The notes under the pieces: generated by a model
Seen by the model: the letters and a program-made list of their open reading frames with translations, nothing else
Told to the model about the DNA's origin: nothing
Databases searched by the model: none
Origin: Marihabitans asiaticum
GTDB lineage: Bacteria; Actinomycetota; Actinomycetes; Actinomycetales; Dermatophilaceae
DNA length: 64,000 nucleotides
Assembly (NCBI RefSeq): GCF_007828725.1
Contig: NZ_VIUW01000003.1
Span: 124,001 to 188,000, forward strand
Direction: 5' to 3'
Part shown: positions 52,157-61,198 of the stretch, one piece after another
Numbering within the stretch: position 1 is the first letter of the stretch
How the letters are laid out: each line of letters starts with the position of its first letter
Program-made: the position numbers and the translations under genes

Positions 52157-55036
52157 ATGAGCGCGACAGACCTGGGTCAGGAGCTGGCCGAGCAGCTGCG
52201 CCGCGCCGGGGTCGGCGACGTGCGTACCGACCCGCTCTCGATCGGGCTCTACGCCGCCGACGCCTCCATCTACCGGATCCCCCCGCGGGCCGTGGTCCTT
52301 CCGCGCGACACCGACGAGATCGCCGCCACCCTGGCCGTCGCGCGCGAGAGGGGGGTGCCGATCACCCCGCGGGGAGCGGGGACGTCGTGCGCGGGCAACG
52401 CGATCGGCCCGGGCATCGTGCTCGACACCAGCCGCTACCTGGGTCGGGTGCTTGAGGTCGACGCGGAGTCGCAGTCCGCGCTCGTCGAGCCCGGTACGGT
52501 GCACGCCGACCTGCAGCGGGTGGCGCGCGCCGCGGGCCTGCGCTTCGGCCCCGACCCGAGCAGCCACACCCGCTGCACCATCGGCGGGATGATCGGCAAC
52601 AACGCCTGCGGCAACCGCGCCCTCGGCTACGGCCGGACCTCGGACAACGTCATGGCGATGGACCTCCTCCTCGCCGACGGTCGGGAGCTGTCGACCACGA
52701 CGGGCGTGCGCGGGGGAGAGGCCAGCGTCAGGGGCGCCGACGACCTGCGCGACGCCCTGCACGGACTGACCCAGGCCAACCTCGGGGTGATCCGGACCGA
52801 GCTCGGTCGCTTCGGCCGCCAGGTGTCCGGCTATGCCCTGGAGCACCTGCTTCCTGAGAACGGCCGGGACATCGGCCGGATGCTCGTCGGCTCCGAAGGG
52901 ACGCTCGCCGTCGTGACCCGGGCCCGGGTGCGGCTGGTCACCGAGCCGCCGGCGACCCGGCTCGTCGCCCTCGGCTTCGCCGACATCTACGCCGCCGGGG
53001 ACGTGGCCCATCTCCTGCGCGACCTCGGCGCGGTCGCCGCCGAGGGCATCGACCGGCGGATCGTCGACGTCGTCCGCAGCCGGCGGGGCCCCTCGCACGT
53101 GCCCGACCTGCCGAAGGGGGACGCCTGGCTCTTCGTCGAGATCACCGGCGCCGATGAGGCGGAGGCCGACGACGCCGCCCGGAGGGTCATCGCCGAGGTG
53201 GCGGCGCTGGACGCCCGCGTGGTCACCGACGTCCGCGAAGTTCGTGAGCTGTGGCGGATCCGCGAGGACGGCGCCGGCCTGGCCGGCCGGTCGCCTCGCG
53301 ACCGGCCCGCGCACGCAGGCTGGGAGGACGCGGCGGTCCCCCCTTCGCGCATGGGCGACTACCTGCGCGACCTCGACGCGCTGCTCCTGGAGCACGACGT
53401 CACCGGCCTGCCGTACGGGCACTTCGGCGACGGCTGCCTGCACATCCGCCTCGACGTCGACCTCGCATCGCCCGGTGCGGCCCAGCGCTACCGCGAGCTC
53501 GTCGAGGATGCCGCCGATCTCGTCGCCGCCTACGGCGGCTCGCTCTCCGGCGAGCACGGCGACGGCCGCGCCCGCAGCGCCCTCCTGCCCCGGATGTACT
53601 CGCAAGAGGCGCTCTCGCTCTTCGCCCAGGTCAAGCACGCCTTCGACCCCGCGAACCTCCTCGGGCCCGGCGTGCTCGTCGACCCGGACCCGGTCGAGGC
53701 CTCGCTGCGGATCCCGCGCGCCCGCTCGGTGACCCGAGCGAGCACCGACCTCGCCTTCGCCTACCCCGAGGACGACGGGGACCTCACCCAGGCGCTGCAC
53801 CGGTGCACCGGGGTCGGCAAGTGCCGCGCAGCGGGCACGGCGACGACGGTGATGTGCCCCAGCTACCTCGCCACCCGCGAGGAGAAGGACTCCACCCGCG
53901 GGCGCGCCCGCATCCTCCAGGAGATGCTCGACGGGGGCACGATCACCGGCGGCTGGGCCGACCCGGCGGTGCATGAGGCGCTCGACCTGTGCCTCTCGTG
54001 CAAGGGCTGCGCCAGCGACTGCCCGACCGGCATCGACATGGCGACCTACAAGTCGGAGGTGCTGCACCAGACCTACCGAGGGCGCCGGCGCCCGGTCACC
54101 CACTACTCCCTCGGGCGGCTGCCGCAGCTGGCCCGCATCGCCTCCCGCGCCCCCCGCCTGGTCAACGCGCTCACCGGGCTGCCTGGGGTCAAGCGGCTCA
54201 CCCTCCCGCTCGCCGGGGTCGACCCGCGGCGCACCCTGCCGACCTTCGCCCAGCAGACCTTCCGGTCCTGGGCGCACGGCGAAGGGGTGGTCCGTCCCGC
54301 CGCCGAGATGGCCGGGACGGCGGGAGCGGTGGCGATCTTCGTCGACTCCTTCGTCGACCACTTCACCCCGCACGTCGGGCGGGCCGCGGTGGCCGTGCTG
54401 CGCGAGGCCGGGTTCACCCCCTTCGTCCCGGCCGAGCAGGGATGTTGCGGGCTGACCCTGGTCTCGACGGGCCAGCTCGACGCGGCGCGTGAGTCTCTCG
54501 AGGGCGTGACCGGCGCGCTGCTGCCGGTGGTCGCTGCCGGCATCCCGGTCGTCGGCCTCGAGCCGAGCTGCACCGCGACGCTGCGTCACGACCTGCCGCG
54601 CCTGATCGACTCGGCGGACGCCGCGCGGGTGGCTGCGGGGGTGCGGACGGTCGCGGAGCTGCTCACCGAAGCCGTCGACGCCGGCCGGTGGGACCCGCCG
54701 GACCTCACCGGCGTCGAGGTCGTCGCTCAGCCGCACTGCCACCACCACGCCGTGATGACCTGGGCGGCCGACGAGGAGCTGCTCGAGCGGACCGGGGCGA
54801 GCGTGCGCCGGCTCGGCGGCTGCTGCGGTCTGGCCGGCAACTTCGGGGTCGAGCGGGGGCACTACGAGGTGTCGGTCGAGGTCGCCCGGCAGCAGCTGCT
54901 GCCGGCGATCGAGGAGGCCGCGCCCGACGCAGTCCTCCTCGCCGACGGCTTCTCCTGCCAGACCCAGGTCGCCGACCTCACCGAGCGGGCCGCGGTCCAC
55001 CTCGTCGAGCTGCTCTCGTCCTCGCCGCGGCCCTGA
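52157..55036 (+). CDS. FAD-linked oxidase/iron-sulfur fusion protein (GlcD plus CCG domains)
   Basis: 959-residue soluble or membrane-associated dehydrogenase, probably for D-lactate, D-2-hydroxyglutarate or glycolate. An N-terminal PCMH-type FAD domain (AVVLPRDTDEIAATLAVA, TPRGAGTSCAGNAIGPG, CTIGGMIGNNACGNRALGYG) is followed by the substrate domain (TGLPYGHFGDGCLHIRLDVD, SGEHGDGRARSALLP). Two iron-sulfur segments follow (CTGVGKCRAAGTATTVMCPS and CLSCKGCASDCPTG). The C-terminal CCG repeats include EQGCCGLTLV and GGCCGLAGNFG. ATG 52157 has GGGGAGG upstream. It sits between two genes that are normally adjacent. Confidence 0.88.
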   Translation: MSATDLGQELAEQLRRAGVGDVRTDPLSIGLYAADASIYRIPPRAVVLPRDTDEIAATLAVARERGVPITPRGAGTSCAGNAIGPGIVLDTSRYLGRVLEVDAESQSALVEPGTVHADLQRVARAAGLRFGPDPSSHTRCTIGGMIGNNACGNRALGYGRTSDNVMAMDLLLADGRELSTTTGVRGGEASVRGADDLRDALHGLTQANLGVIRTELGRFGRQVSGYALEHLLPENGRDIGRMLVGSEGTLAVVTRARVRLVTEPPATRLVALGFADIYAAGDVAHLLRDLGAVAAEGIDRRIVDVVRSRRGPSHVPDLPKGDAWLFVEITGADEAEADDAARRVIAEVAALDARVVTDVREVRELWRIREDGAGLAGRSPRDRPAHAGWEDAAVPPSRMGDYLRDLDALLLEHDVTGLPYGHFGDGCLHIRLDVDLASPGAAQRYRELVEDAADLVAAYGGSLSGEHGDGRARSALLPRMYSQEALSLFAQVKHAFDPANLLGPGVLVDPDPVEASLRIPRARSVTRASTDLAFAYPEDDGDLTQALHRCTGVGKCRAAGTATTVMCPSYLATREEKDSTRGRARILQEMLDGGTITGGWADPAVHEALDLCLSCKGCASDCPTGIDMATYKSEVLHQTYRGRRRPVTHYSLGRLPQLARIASRAPRLVNALTGLPGVKRLTLPLAGVDPRRTLPTFAQQTFRSWAHGEGVVRPAAEMAGTAGAVAIFVDSFVDHFTPHVGRAAVAVLREAGFTPFVPAEQGCCGLTLVSTGQLDAARESLEGVTGALLPVVAAGIPVVGLEPSCTATLRHDLPRLIDSADAARVAAGVRTVAELLTEAVDAGRWDPPDLTGVEVVAQPHCHHHAVMTWAADEELLERTGASVRRLGGCCGLAGNFGVERGHYEVSVEVARQQLLPAIEEAAPDAVLLADGFSCQTQVADLTERAAVHLVELLSSSPRP

Positions 55037-55050
55037 CCTCGCGCCCCTGA

Positions 55051-55110
55051 TCGCCTGCTACCACGCAGTACTGGTCGTGATCACAGCCAGTACTGCGTGG
55101 TAGCGGGCGA
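55051..55110. promoter_or_regulatory. Long palindrome over the promoter of the TIGR03936 gene
   Basis: Arms of 24 bases (55051-55074 and 55087-55110) are complementary with one G-T pair; the inner 18 bases, GCTACCACGCAGTACTGG, are perfect. The 12-base loop contains the palindrome TGATCA. The right arm ends two bases before a TAGGGT -10 box (55113-55118), so it covers the -35 region. It could be an operator, or a terminator for the flavoprotein gene ending 14 bases upstream; no T-run is present. Confidence 0.7.
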
Positions 55111-55126
55111 CGTAGGGTGGGGCGCC

Positions 55127-55855
55127 ATGGCCAAGCGCACCCCCGAGGGACCACCACCGCCGCCCGCCGTGCAGAAGCTGCGGGTCCGGTATGCGCGTCG
55201 CGGGCGGCTGCGCTTCTCCTCGACCCGCGACTTCGCCCGGGCGCTGGAGCGGGCGTTGCGCCGCTCCGGGGTGCCGATGGCCTACTCCGCAGGCTTCCAC
55301 CCCCACCCGAAGATCTCCTACGCCAACGGCGCCCCCACCGGGATGGCGAGCGAGGCCGAGTTCTTCGAGATCTCGGTCACCGAGCAGCTGGACCCGGAGC
55401 AGGTCCGCAGCGCTCTCGACGACGCCCTCCCCGACGGCATCGACATCCTCGACGTGGTCGAGGCCGCCCCGGGGGCGCTCGCAGACCGGCTCGAGGCGAG
55501 CCGCTGGCAGATGGTCTTCCACGACATCGAGAGCGGCGAGCTCGAGCAGGTCGTCCAGGCGTTCCTCGCGGCGGACACCGTCGAGGTCAGCCGCATGTTC
55601 AAGCGCGGGCGCAAGAGCTTCGACGCCCGCCAGCCGGTGCTCGGCGCGCGCGTCGAGGCCGGCGAAGACCCCCGCTGTGCGATACTGACCGTGGTCGTAC
55701 GGCACACCACACCGGCCGTACGCCCCGACGACGTCCTCACCGCGTTGTCGCTCGTCGCGTCCTTCGCGCCGCCGAGACCACCGTTGGTCACCCGGCTGGC
55801 GCAGGGACGGTGGGACGAGACGACTGCGGAGATCATCGACCCGTTCGATGGCTGA
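55127..55855 (+). CDS. TIGR03936/DUF2344 radical SAM-associated protein
   Basis: 242-residue partner of the TIGR03960 radical SAM enzyme; in some bacteria the two are fused. Conserved blocks: VRYARRGRLRFSSTRDFARALERALRRSGVPMAYS near residue 18 (written here across several strands), GFHPHPKISYANGAP and VFHDIESGELEQVVQ. ATG 55127 is used because the TAGGGT box ends eight bases upstream; a GTG at 55097 would lie inside the palindrome. It ends 170 bases before rne, in the usual actinobacterial position. The partnership suggests a role in RNA or cofactor modification, not shown. Confidence 0.87.
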   Translation: MAKRTPEGPPPPPAVQKLRVRYARRGRLRFSSTRDFARALERALRRSGVPMAYSAGFHPHPKISYANGAPTGMASEAEFFEISVTEQLDPEQVRSALDDALPDGIDILDVVEAAPGALADRLEASRWQMVFHDIESGELEQVVQAFLAADTVEVSRMFKRGRKSFDARQPVLGARVEAGEDPRCAILTVVVRHTTPAVRPDDVLTALSLVASFAPPRPPLVTRLAQGRWDETTAEIIDPFDG

Positions 55856-56025
55856 GCACGCCGCCGGCCCGTCGCGGGTGCCGCGCAGAGCGCGAGCTGG
55901 CAGCGGGCAACACTGACTTCTTCCGGGCGTGGACGGACAGCACGGTCCACGCCGAGCCGCAGCAGCGGCCGGACGGTCCTTCGGGACGGTCGTGGCGTCC
56001 GGCGTTGCTGCAGGAGGTGCCGACG

Positions 56026-58788
56026 ATGGCCACCGAAGACCAGCAGACCACTGAGCGCAACGAATCGAGCGAGGCCGCTGCCCCGGCAGGAGGCCCCGGG
56101 TTCGGGCTGCTCTTCCAGGCGCCCGAGCCGGCGCCGGCGCCGCGCCGCAGCCGCGCGCCGCGCCAGGGCGCCGAGGACGAAGGGTCCCCGAGCGCCAGCC
56201 AGGCCTCGGACTCGGCGCCGTCCGACAGCGACTCCGGGGACGACCATGGCGCGCCGCGCCGCCGCCGCGGGGGCCGAGGACGCAACAAGTCCGACGACGC
56301 GGCCAAGAGCGATGCCCAAGGCGAGGACTCCGGCGGCTCCGAAGCAGGAGGTGCGGACGGCGGCGACGCCGAGGCCGCCGAGGCCAAGGAGAGCCGCTCG
56401 GGCTCCAAGCGTGGCTCGCGCGGTGGGCGCAGCAAGAAGTCCGGCTCGGGAGGCGATGGCCAGGACGAGAAGGACCAGTCGGGCAAGGGCTCGTCCGGCA
56501 AGGGTCAGTCGCGGGGGGCGAAGGGGGGCAAGGCCGGCTCCGAGGACGCCTCGGCCGAGGACTCCGAGGGCCAGGACGCTCAGAGCGAGGACCAGGGCAC
56601 GGACACCGAGGACGCCGGTGACGGCGGATCGGGAGGCAGCCGCCGCCGTCGCCGCCGCCGTCGCGGTTCTGGTGGCGGGGGAGACTCCCAGGATGACCCG
56701 CCCGGCACCGTGACGAAGGTCCGCGAGGGTCGCAAGGACCGCGACGAGCCGCAGGCGGTCAAGGGCAGCACGCGGCTCGAGGCCAAGAAGCAGCGCCGCC
56801 GGGAGGGCCGGGAGGCCGGCCGGCGGCGGACGGTGATCACCGAGGCCGAGTTCCTTGCCCGCCGCGAGAGCGTCAAGCGCACGATGATCGTGCGCAGCAC
56901 CGGTGAGCGCACCCAGATCGGCGTCCTCGAGGACGATGTCCTCGTCGAGCACTACGTCTCGCGCGAGACCACCTCGACGATGGTCGGCAACGTCTACCTC
57001 GGCCGGGTGCAGAACGTCCTGCCGAGCATGGAGGCGGCCTTCGTCGACATCGGCAAGGGGCGCAACGCCGTCCTCTACGCCGGTGAGGTCAACTGGGACG
57101 CCCACGGCGTCGGCGGCGGCCAGGCGCGGCGGATCGAGAACGCGCTGAGCTCCGGCGACACCGTGCTGGTCCAGGTGACCAAGGACCCGATCGGCCACAA
57201 GGGCGCCCGGCTCACCTCGCAGGTCTCGCTGCCCGGTCGGTACCTCGTGTACGTGCCCGAAGGGAGCATGACGGGGATCTCGCGCAAGCTCCCGGACAAG
57301 GAGCGCAGCCGGCTCAAGGGGATCCTCAAGCAGGTCGTCCCCGACGGCGCGGGCGTCATCGTGCGCACCGCGGCCGAGGGCGCGAGCGAGGAGGAGCTGA
57401 CCAAGGATGTCCAGCGGCTCACCAAGACCTGGGAGTCGATCAGCTCCAAGGCCGAGTCGAAGAAGGGCAAGAAGGGCGCCGCTCCCTCCCTGCTGCACGC
57501 CGAGCCGGACATGACCGTGCGGGTCATCCGCGACATCTTCAACGAGGACTTCTCCGAGATGGTCGTCTCCGGTGACGACGCCTGGCGGGAGATCCGCGGG
57601 TACGTCACCGATGTCGCCCCAGACCTCGCCGACCGCCTGGAGAAGTGGACCGGCGAGAAGGACATCTTCGCCGCGCACCGCATCGACGAGCAGATCGCCA
57701 AGGCGATGGACCGCAAGGTGTGGCTGAAGTCCGGCGGGTCCCTCGTCATCGACCGCACCGAGGCGATGACGGTCGTCGACGTCAACACCGGCAAGTTCAC
57801 CGGATCCGGCGGCAACCTCGAGGAGACGGTGACGAGCAACAACCTCGAGGCGGCCGAGGAGATCGTGCGCCAGCTCCGGCTGCGCGACATCGGCGGGATC
57901 ATCGTCATCGACTTCATCGACATGGTGCTCGAGGCCAACCGTGATCTCGTGATCCGGCGTCTGCTGGAGTGCCTGGGCCGCGACCGGACCAAGCACCAGG
58001 TGGCCGAGGTCACCTCGCTGGGCCTGGTCCAGATGACCCGTAAGCGGGTGGGGTCGGGCCTGATCGAGGTCTTCTCCGAGCAGTGCGAGTCCTGCAACGG
58101 ACGCGGCATCCACGTCCACTCCGAGCCCGTCTCGGACGGCTCGGCCGCCAGCTCGGACGACAGCGGCGGTGGGGGCCGCTCCAAGCGCGGTCGCGGTAAG
58201 GGCGGCGCGAAGGGGGGCGGCAACGGCTCCTCGGAGGAGTCGTCGGAGCCCAGGGAGCCCAAGGAGCCCACGATCGACAAGAACGGGCGTACCGCCGCCC
58301 AGATCGCCGCAGCTGCGCACGCCGCGGCGGTGAAGAACATCGCGGACGACGAGGTCACCGAGGTCACCGAGGTCGTCGAGGTCGCCGACGACGATGGCGC
58401 GGACGGTGGCGCGGACGCTTCGAGGCTCCAGCCTGGCGGCTCTCGCACCTCAGCGAGCGAGGGTGAGAGTGCCTCGGCGAGCGACGGTGGGGACATCTCA
58501 GCGAGCGAGGAGGAGAGTGATCCGGCGAGCGAGGAGCCGAAGGCTTCGCCCCGTCGGCGCGGCGGGCGCCGGGCCGCGACCAGCTCGGGCGCACCGGTGA
58601 GCCTGCAGGCGGTCGACCTCAGCGCCCAGAGCGCGCCGACGGAGTCGATCACCTCGGTCGCCGGTGAGGTGAGCACGGCGGCCGACGCACCCCCTTCGCC
58701 CGACGCCGAGGACGAGGCGCCCGCGCCGCGCCGCAAGCGCAAGCGGGTCACCAGCGACGCCGGGCCCCCGACCGCGGCGAGCGAGTGA
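56026..58788 (+). CDS. rne: Ribonuclease E/G
   Basis: 920-residue single-strand endoribonuclease central to mRNA turnover and rRNA processing. The first ~280 residues are disordered, rich in Asp/Ser/Gly/Arg, with an Arg-rich block RRRRRRRRG-like near residue 210. The S1 domain starts near residue 300 (VGNVYLGRVQNVLPSMEAAFVDIG). The catalytic DNase I-like region carries VVDVNTGKFTG and GIIVIDFIDM with the two metal-binding Asp. The zinc-link is CESCNGRG. A ~200-residue acidic tail follows. ATG 56026 has AGGAGG eight bases upstream. The 170-base gap before it is a probable 5' UTR; I see no clear structure there. Confidence 0.94.
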   Translation: MATEDQQTTERNESSEAAAPAGGPGFGLLFQAPEPAPAPRRSRAPRQGAEDEGSPSASQASDSAPSDSDSGDDHGAPRRRRGGRGRNKSDDAAKSDAQGEDSGGSEAGGADGGDAEAAEAKESRSGSKRGSRGGRSKKSGSGGDGQDEKDQSGKGSSGKGQSRGAKGGKAGSEDASAEDSEGQDAQSEDQGTDTEDAGDGGSGGSRRRRRRRRGSGGGGDSQDDPPGTVTKVREGRKDRDEPQAVKGSTRLEAKKQRRREGREAGRRRTVITEAEFLARRESVKRTMIVRSTGERTQIGVLEDDVLVEHYVSRETTSTMVGNVYLGRVQNVLPSMEAAFVDIGKGRNAVLYAGEVNWDAHGVGGGQARRIENALSSGDTVLVQVTKDPIGHKGARLTSQVSLPGRYLVYVPEGSMTGISRKLPDKERSRLKGILKQVVPDGAGVIVRTAAEGASEEELTKDVQRLTKTWESISSKAESKKGKKGAAPSLLHAEPDMTVRVIRDIFNEDFSEMVVSGDDAWREIRGYVTDVAPDLADRLEKWTGEKDIFAAHRIDEQIAKAMDRKVWLKSGGSLVIDRTEAMTVVDVNTGKFTGSGGNLEETVTSNNLEAAEEIVRQLRLRDIGGIIVIDFIDMVLEANRDLVIRRLLECLGRDRTKHQVAEVTSLGLVQMTRKRVGSGLIEVFSEQCESCNGRGIHVHSEPVSDGSAASSDDSGGGGRSKRGRGKGGAKGGGNGSSEESSEPREPKEPTIDKNGRTAAQIAAAAHAAAVKNIADDEVTEVTEVVEVADDDGADGGADASRLQPGGSRTSASEGESASASDGGDISASEEESDPASEEPKASPRRRGGRRAATSSGAPVSLQAVDLSAQSAPTESITSVAGEVSTAADAPPSPDAEDEAPAPRRKRKRVTSDAGPPTAASE

Positions 58789-58799
58789 CCGGCGCGGGT

Positions 58800-58829
58800 T
58801 TGTCGCCCGGCACCGGGCCCCGGTATCGT
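58800..58829 (+). promoter_or_regulatory. rplU-rpmA promoter with long leader
   Basis: TTGTCG (58800-58805), an 18-base spacer and TATCGT (58824-58829) form a good housekeeping promoter directly after rne. It implies a leader of about 125 bases before rplU. The leader could fold and serve as a ribosomal-protein autoregulatory site, but no known motif is recognised. No clear Shine-Dalgarno precedes the rplU ATG. Confidence 0.65.
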
Positions 58830-58960
58830 TGACCCTTGGTGCGCCCACCGAGCGGACGCCCACGCCTCACGACCGAGTCCTTGCGTCTCGTCGTCCGGCG
58901 GGGATTGTCGGCCGGTCAGACAGAGAGAGCGCCCCGTAGCACGAAAGTGAGTTCCATCTG

Positions 58961-59269
58961 ATGTACGCGATCGTTCGCGCCGGTGGCCGCCAGGAGAAGG
59001 TCTCCGTCGGCGACACCATCCTCATCAACCGGGTCAAGGGCGAGGCCGGCGACGCCGTCGACCTCACCCCCCTGCTTCTCGTCGACGGCTCGACCGTCAC
59101 CAGCGACGCCGACAAGCTCGCGAAGGTGTCGATCAAGGCCGAGGTCGTCGGTCCCGCCAAGGGCCCGAAGATCACGATCATGAAGTACAAGAACAAGACC
59201 GGGTACAAGAAGCGCCAGGGCCACCGCCAGCCGCTCACCCAGGTCAAGATCACCGACATCTCGGCCTGA
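58961..59269 (+). CDS. rplU: Ribosomal protein bL21
   Basis: 102-residue large-subunit protein that binds 23S rRNA. The sequence starts [20 protein letters not shown] and ends with the basic RNA-binding segment [20 protein letters not shown]. Full normal length. Its promoter lies 130 bases upstream, after rne. rpmA follows after 30 bases, the near-universal bacterial order. No dispersed-motif copy lies inside the gene, consistent with strong constraint. Confidence 0.97.
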   Translation: MYAIVRAGGRQEKVSVGDTILINRVKGEAGDAVDLTPLLLVDGSTVTSDADKLAKVSIKAEVVGPAKGPKITIMKYKNKTGYKKRQGHRQPLTQVKITDISA

Positions 59270-59299
59270 CGGCCGCCCAGACGCGAAGGACCAACAGCT

Positions 59300-59563
59300 A
59301 TGGCACACAAGAAGGGTGCGTCCTCGACCCGTAACGGTCGCGACTCCAACCCCCAGTTCCTCGGTGTGAAGCGCTTCGGCGGCCAGGTCGTGGGCGCGGG
59401 CGAGATCCTCGTCCGGCAGCGCGGCACCCACTTCCACCCCGGCGCCAACGTCGGCCGCGGTGGCGACGACACGCTCTTCGCGCTCGCCCCGGGTGCGGTC
59501 GAGTTCGGCACCAAGCGCGGCCGCAAGGTCGTCAACGTCGTCCCGGCGGCCAGCGAGAGCTGA
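59300..59563 (+). CDS. rpmA: Ribosomal protein bL27
   Basis: 87-residue protein whose N terminus reaches the peptidyl-transferase centre. Recognised from [42 protein letters not shown] and [17 protein letters not shown]. It begins directly with MAHKKG, without the N-terminal extension that is cleaved in Firmicutes. GAAGGA lies about nine bases upstream of the ATG. A perfect motif-containing hairpin follows 26 bases after the stop. Confidence 0.98.
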   Translation: MAHKKGASSTRNGRDSNPQFLGVKRFGGQVVGAGEILVRQRGTHFHPGANVGRGGDDTLFALAPGAVEFGTKRGRKVVNVVPAASES

Positions 59564-59589
59564 TCGTCTAGGCGACACCGGAACCACGT

Positions 59590-59630
59590 CGAAGGGGGCG
59601 GGTCAGCTGGTCGCTGACCCGCCCCCTTCG
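59590..59630. terminator. Perfect terminator hairpin built from an inverted pair of the dispersed motif
   Basis: Arms 59590-59607 and 59613-59630 are perfectly complementary (18 bases) with the loop TGGTC. The outer part of each arm is CGAAGGGGG or its complement. It lies between rpmA and obgE, 20 bases before the obgE start, so it may end rplU-rpmA transcription or attenuate obgE. Confidence 0.85.
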
Positions 59631-59650
59631 CCTATCTGCTGGAGGGTGAG

Positions 59651-61198
59651 ATGACGAGCTTCGTCGACCGGGTGGTCCTCGACGTCGAGGCGGGCAAGGG
59701 CGGCCATGGCGTCGCCTCGGTGCACCGCGAGAAGTTCAAGCCGCTCGGCGGGCCCGACGGCGGCAACGGCGGCAACGGCGGCGACGTGATCCTCGTCGTC
59801 GACACCCAGGTGACCACCCTCCTGGACTACCACCGCAACCCGCACCGCAAGGCGGCCAAGGGCGCGCCCGGCGCCGGCGACGAGCGCGACGGCGCCAACG
59901 GCGAGGACCTCGTCCTCCCGGTGCCCGAGGGCACCGTGGTGAAGAACCGGGCGGGTGACGTCCTCGCCGACCTCGTCGGGGAGGGGACCCGGTACGTCGC
60001 GGCGAAGGGAGGACGCGGCGGCCTGGGCAACAAGGCCCTGTCCTCGCAGCGGCGCAAGGCGCCCGGCTTCGCGCTGCTCGGCGAGCCCGGCGAGCACGTC
60101 GAGATCGTCCTGGAGCTGAAGTCGCTCGCCGACGTCGCACTCATCGGATTCCCCAGCGCGGGCAAGTCCTCGCTCGTCTCGGTCCTCTCCGCGGCCCGGC
60201 CGAAGATCGCCGACTACCCCTTCACCACCCTCGTGCCGAACCTCGGGGTGGTCACCGCCGGGACCCAGCGGTACACGATCGCCGACGTCCCCGGGCTGAT
60301 CCCCGGCGCGAGCGAGGGCAAGGGGCTCGGGCTGCAGTTCCTGCGCCACGTCGAGCGCTGCTCGGTGCTCGTGCACGTCATCGACTGCGCGACCCTCGAG
60401 CCCGGGCGTGACCCGATGACCGACCTCGAGGTCATCGAGGCCGAGCTGGCGGCCTACGTCGGGGACGACGCGCTGGGCGGGGTGCCGCTGGCCGAGCGCA
60501 CCCGCGTCGTCGTGCTGAACAAGGCCGACGTGCCCGAGGCGCGTGACCTCGCCGAGATGGTCACACCGATGCTTCAGGAGCAGGGGCTGGAGGTGCACGT
60601 CGTCTCGGCTGTGGCGCACATCGGGCTCAAGGAGCTCAGCTTCGCCCTGGCCCGGCACGTCGCGCAGGCCCAGGCCGAGCGGGAGAGCGAGGTCACCCCG
60701 CAGCGGGTGATCCTGCGGCCGAAGGGGGTGGACGACTCCGGCTTCGTCGTGCGGCGCGAGCGCACGCACGACGGCGAGATCTTCCGCGTCGTCGGCGATC
60801 GCCCCACCCGGTGGGTGCGCCAGACCGACTTCGGCAACGACGAGGCCGTGGGCTACCTCGCCGATCGGCTGGCCCGCGCCGGGGTGGAGGAGGAGCTGGT
60901 CAAGGCGGGCGCCGTCGCCGGGTCGACGGTGCTCATCGGGCCCGAGGACGACGCGGTCGTCTTCGACTGGGAGCCGACCCTCGTCAGCGGCGGAGAGCTG
61001 CTCGGCGGGCGCGGCACCGACGCCCGCTTCGAGGAGCGCACCCGGCGCACGAGCAGCGAGCGACGCGAGGAGTTCCACGCTCGCAAGGACGCCCAGACCG
61101 CCGCGCGCGAGGAGCTCGCCACGGAGCGGCGCGCCAGGCACTGGACCGAGGACGCCGGGGACACCGAGGACATCGAGGACATCGAGGACGACGAGTGA
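59651..61198 (+). CDS. obgE: Ribosome-associated GTPase Obg/CgtA
   Basis: 515-residue essential GTPase in 50S assembly and stress control. The glycine-rich Obg fold is at residues 1-158 ([32 protein letters not shown]). The G domain has GFPSAGKSS (G1), [11 protein letters not shown] (G2), DVPGLIPGA (G3), NKAD (G4) and SAVAH (G5). A C-terminal OCT domain ([21 protein letters not shown]) and an acidic, charged tail follow, ending in repeats of [13 protein letters not shown] 59651 has GGAGGG upstream. The end overlaps the proB GTG. Confidence 0.96.
   Translation: MTSFVDRVVLDVEAGKGGHGVASVHREKFKPLGGPDGGNGGNGGDVILVVDTQVTTLLDYHRNPHRKAAKGAPGAGDERDGANGEDLVLPVPEGTVVKNRAGDVLADLVGEGTRYVAAKGGRGGLGNKALSSQRRKAPGFALLGEPGEHVEIVLELKSLADVALIGFPSAGKSSLVSVLSAARPKIADYPFTTLVPNLGVVTAGTQRYTIADVPGLIPGASEGKGLGLQFLRHVERCSVLVHVIDCATLEPGRDPMTDLEVIEAELAAYVGDDALGGVPLAERTRVVVLNKADVPEARDLAEMVTPMLQEQGLEVHVVSAVAHIGLKELSFALARHVAQAQAERESEVTPQRVILRPKGVDDSGFVVRRERTHDGEIFRVVGDRPTRWVRQTDFGNDEAVGYLADRLARAGVEEELVKAGAVAGSTVLIGPEDDAVVFDWEPTLVSGGELLGGRGTDARFEERTRRTSSERREEFHARKDAQTAAREELATERRARHWTEDAGDTEDIEDIEDDE

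Noticed and set aside
49820-55000. A 1,726-codon open frame on the minus strand
   Set aside because: It spans three well-supported plus-strand genes, has no recognisable motif and has shadow-like composition, despite its impressive length.
55856-56025. A small gene before rne
   Set aside because: The 170-base stretch has no frame with a plausible start, ribosome binding site and coding pattern. It is best read as the rne 5' leader.
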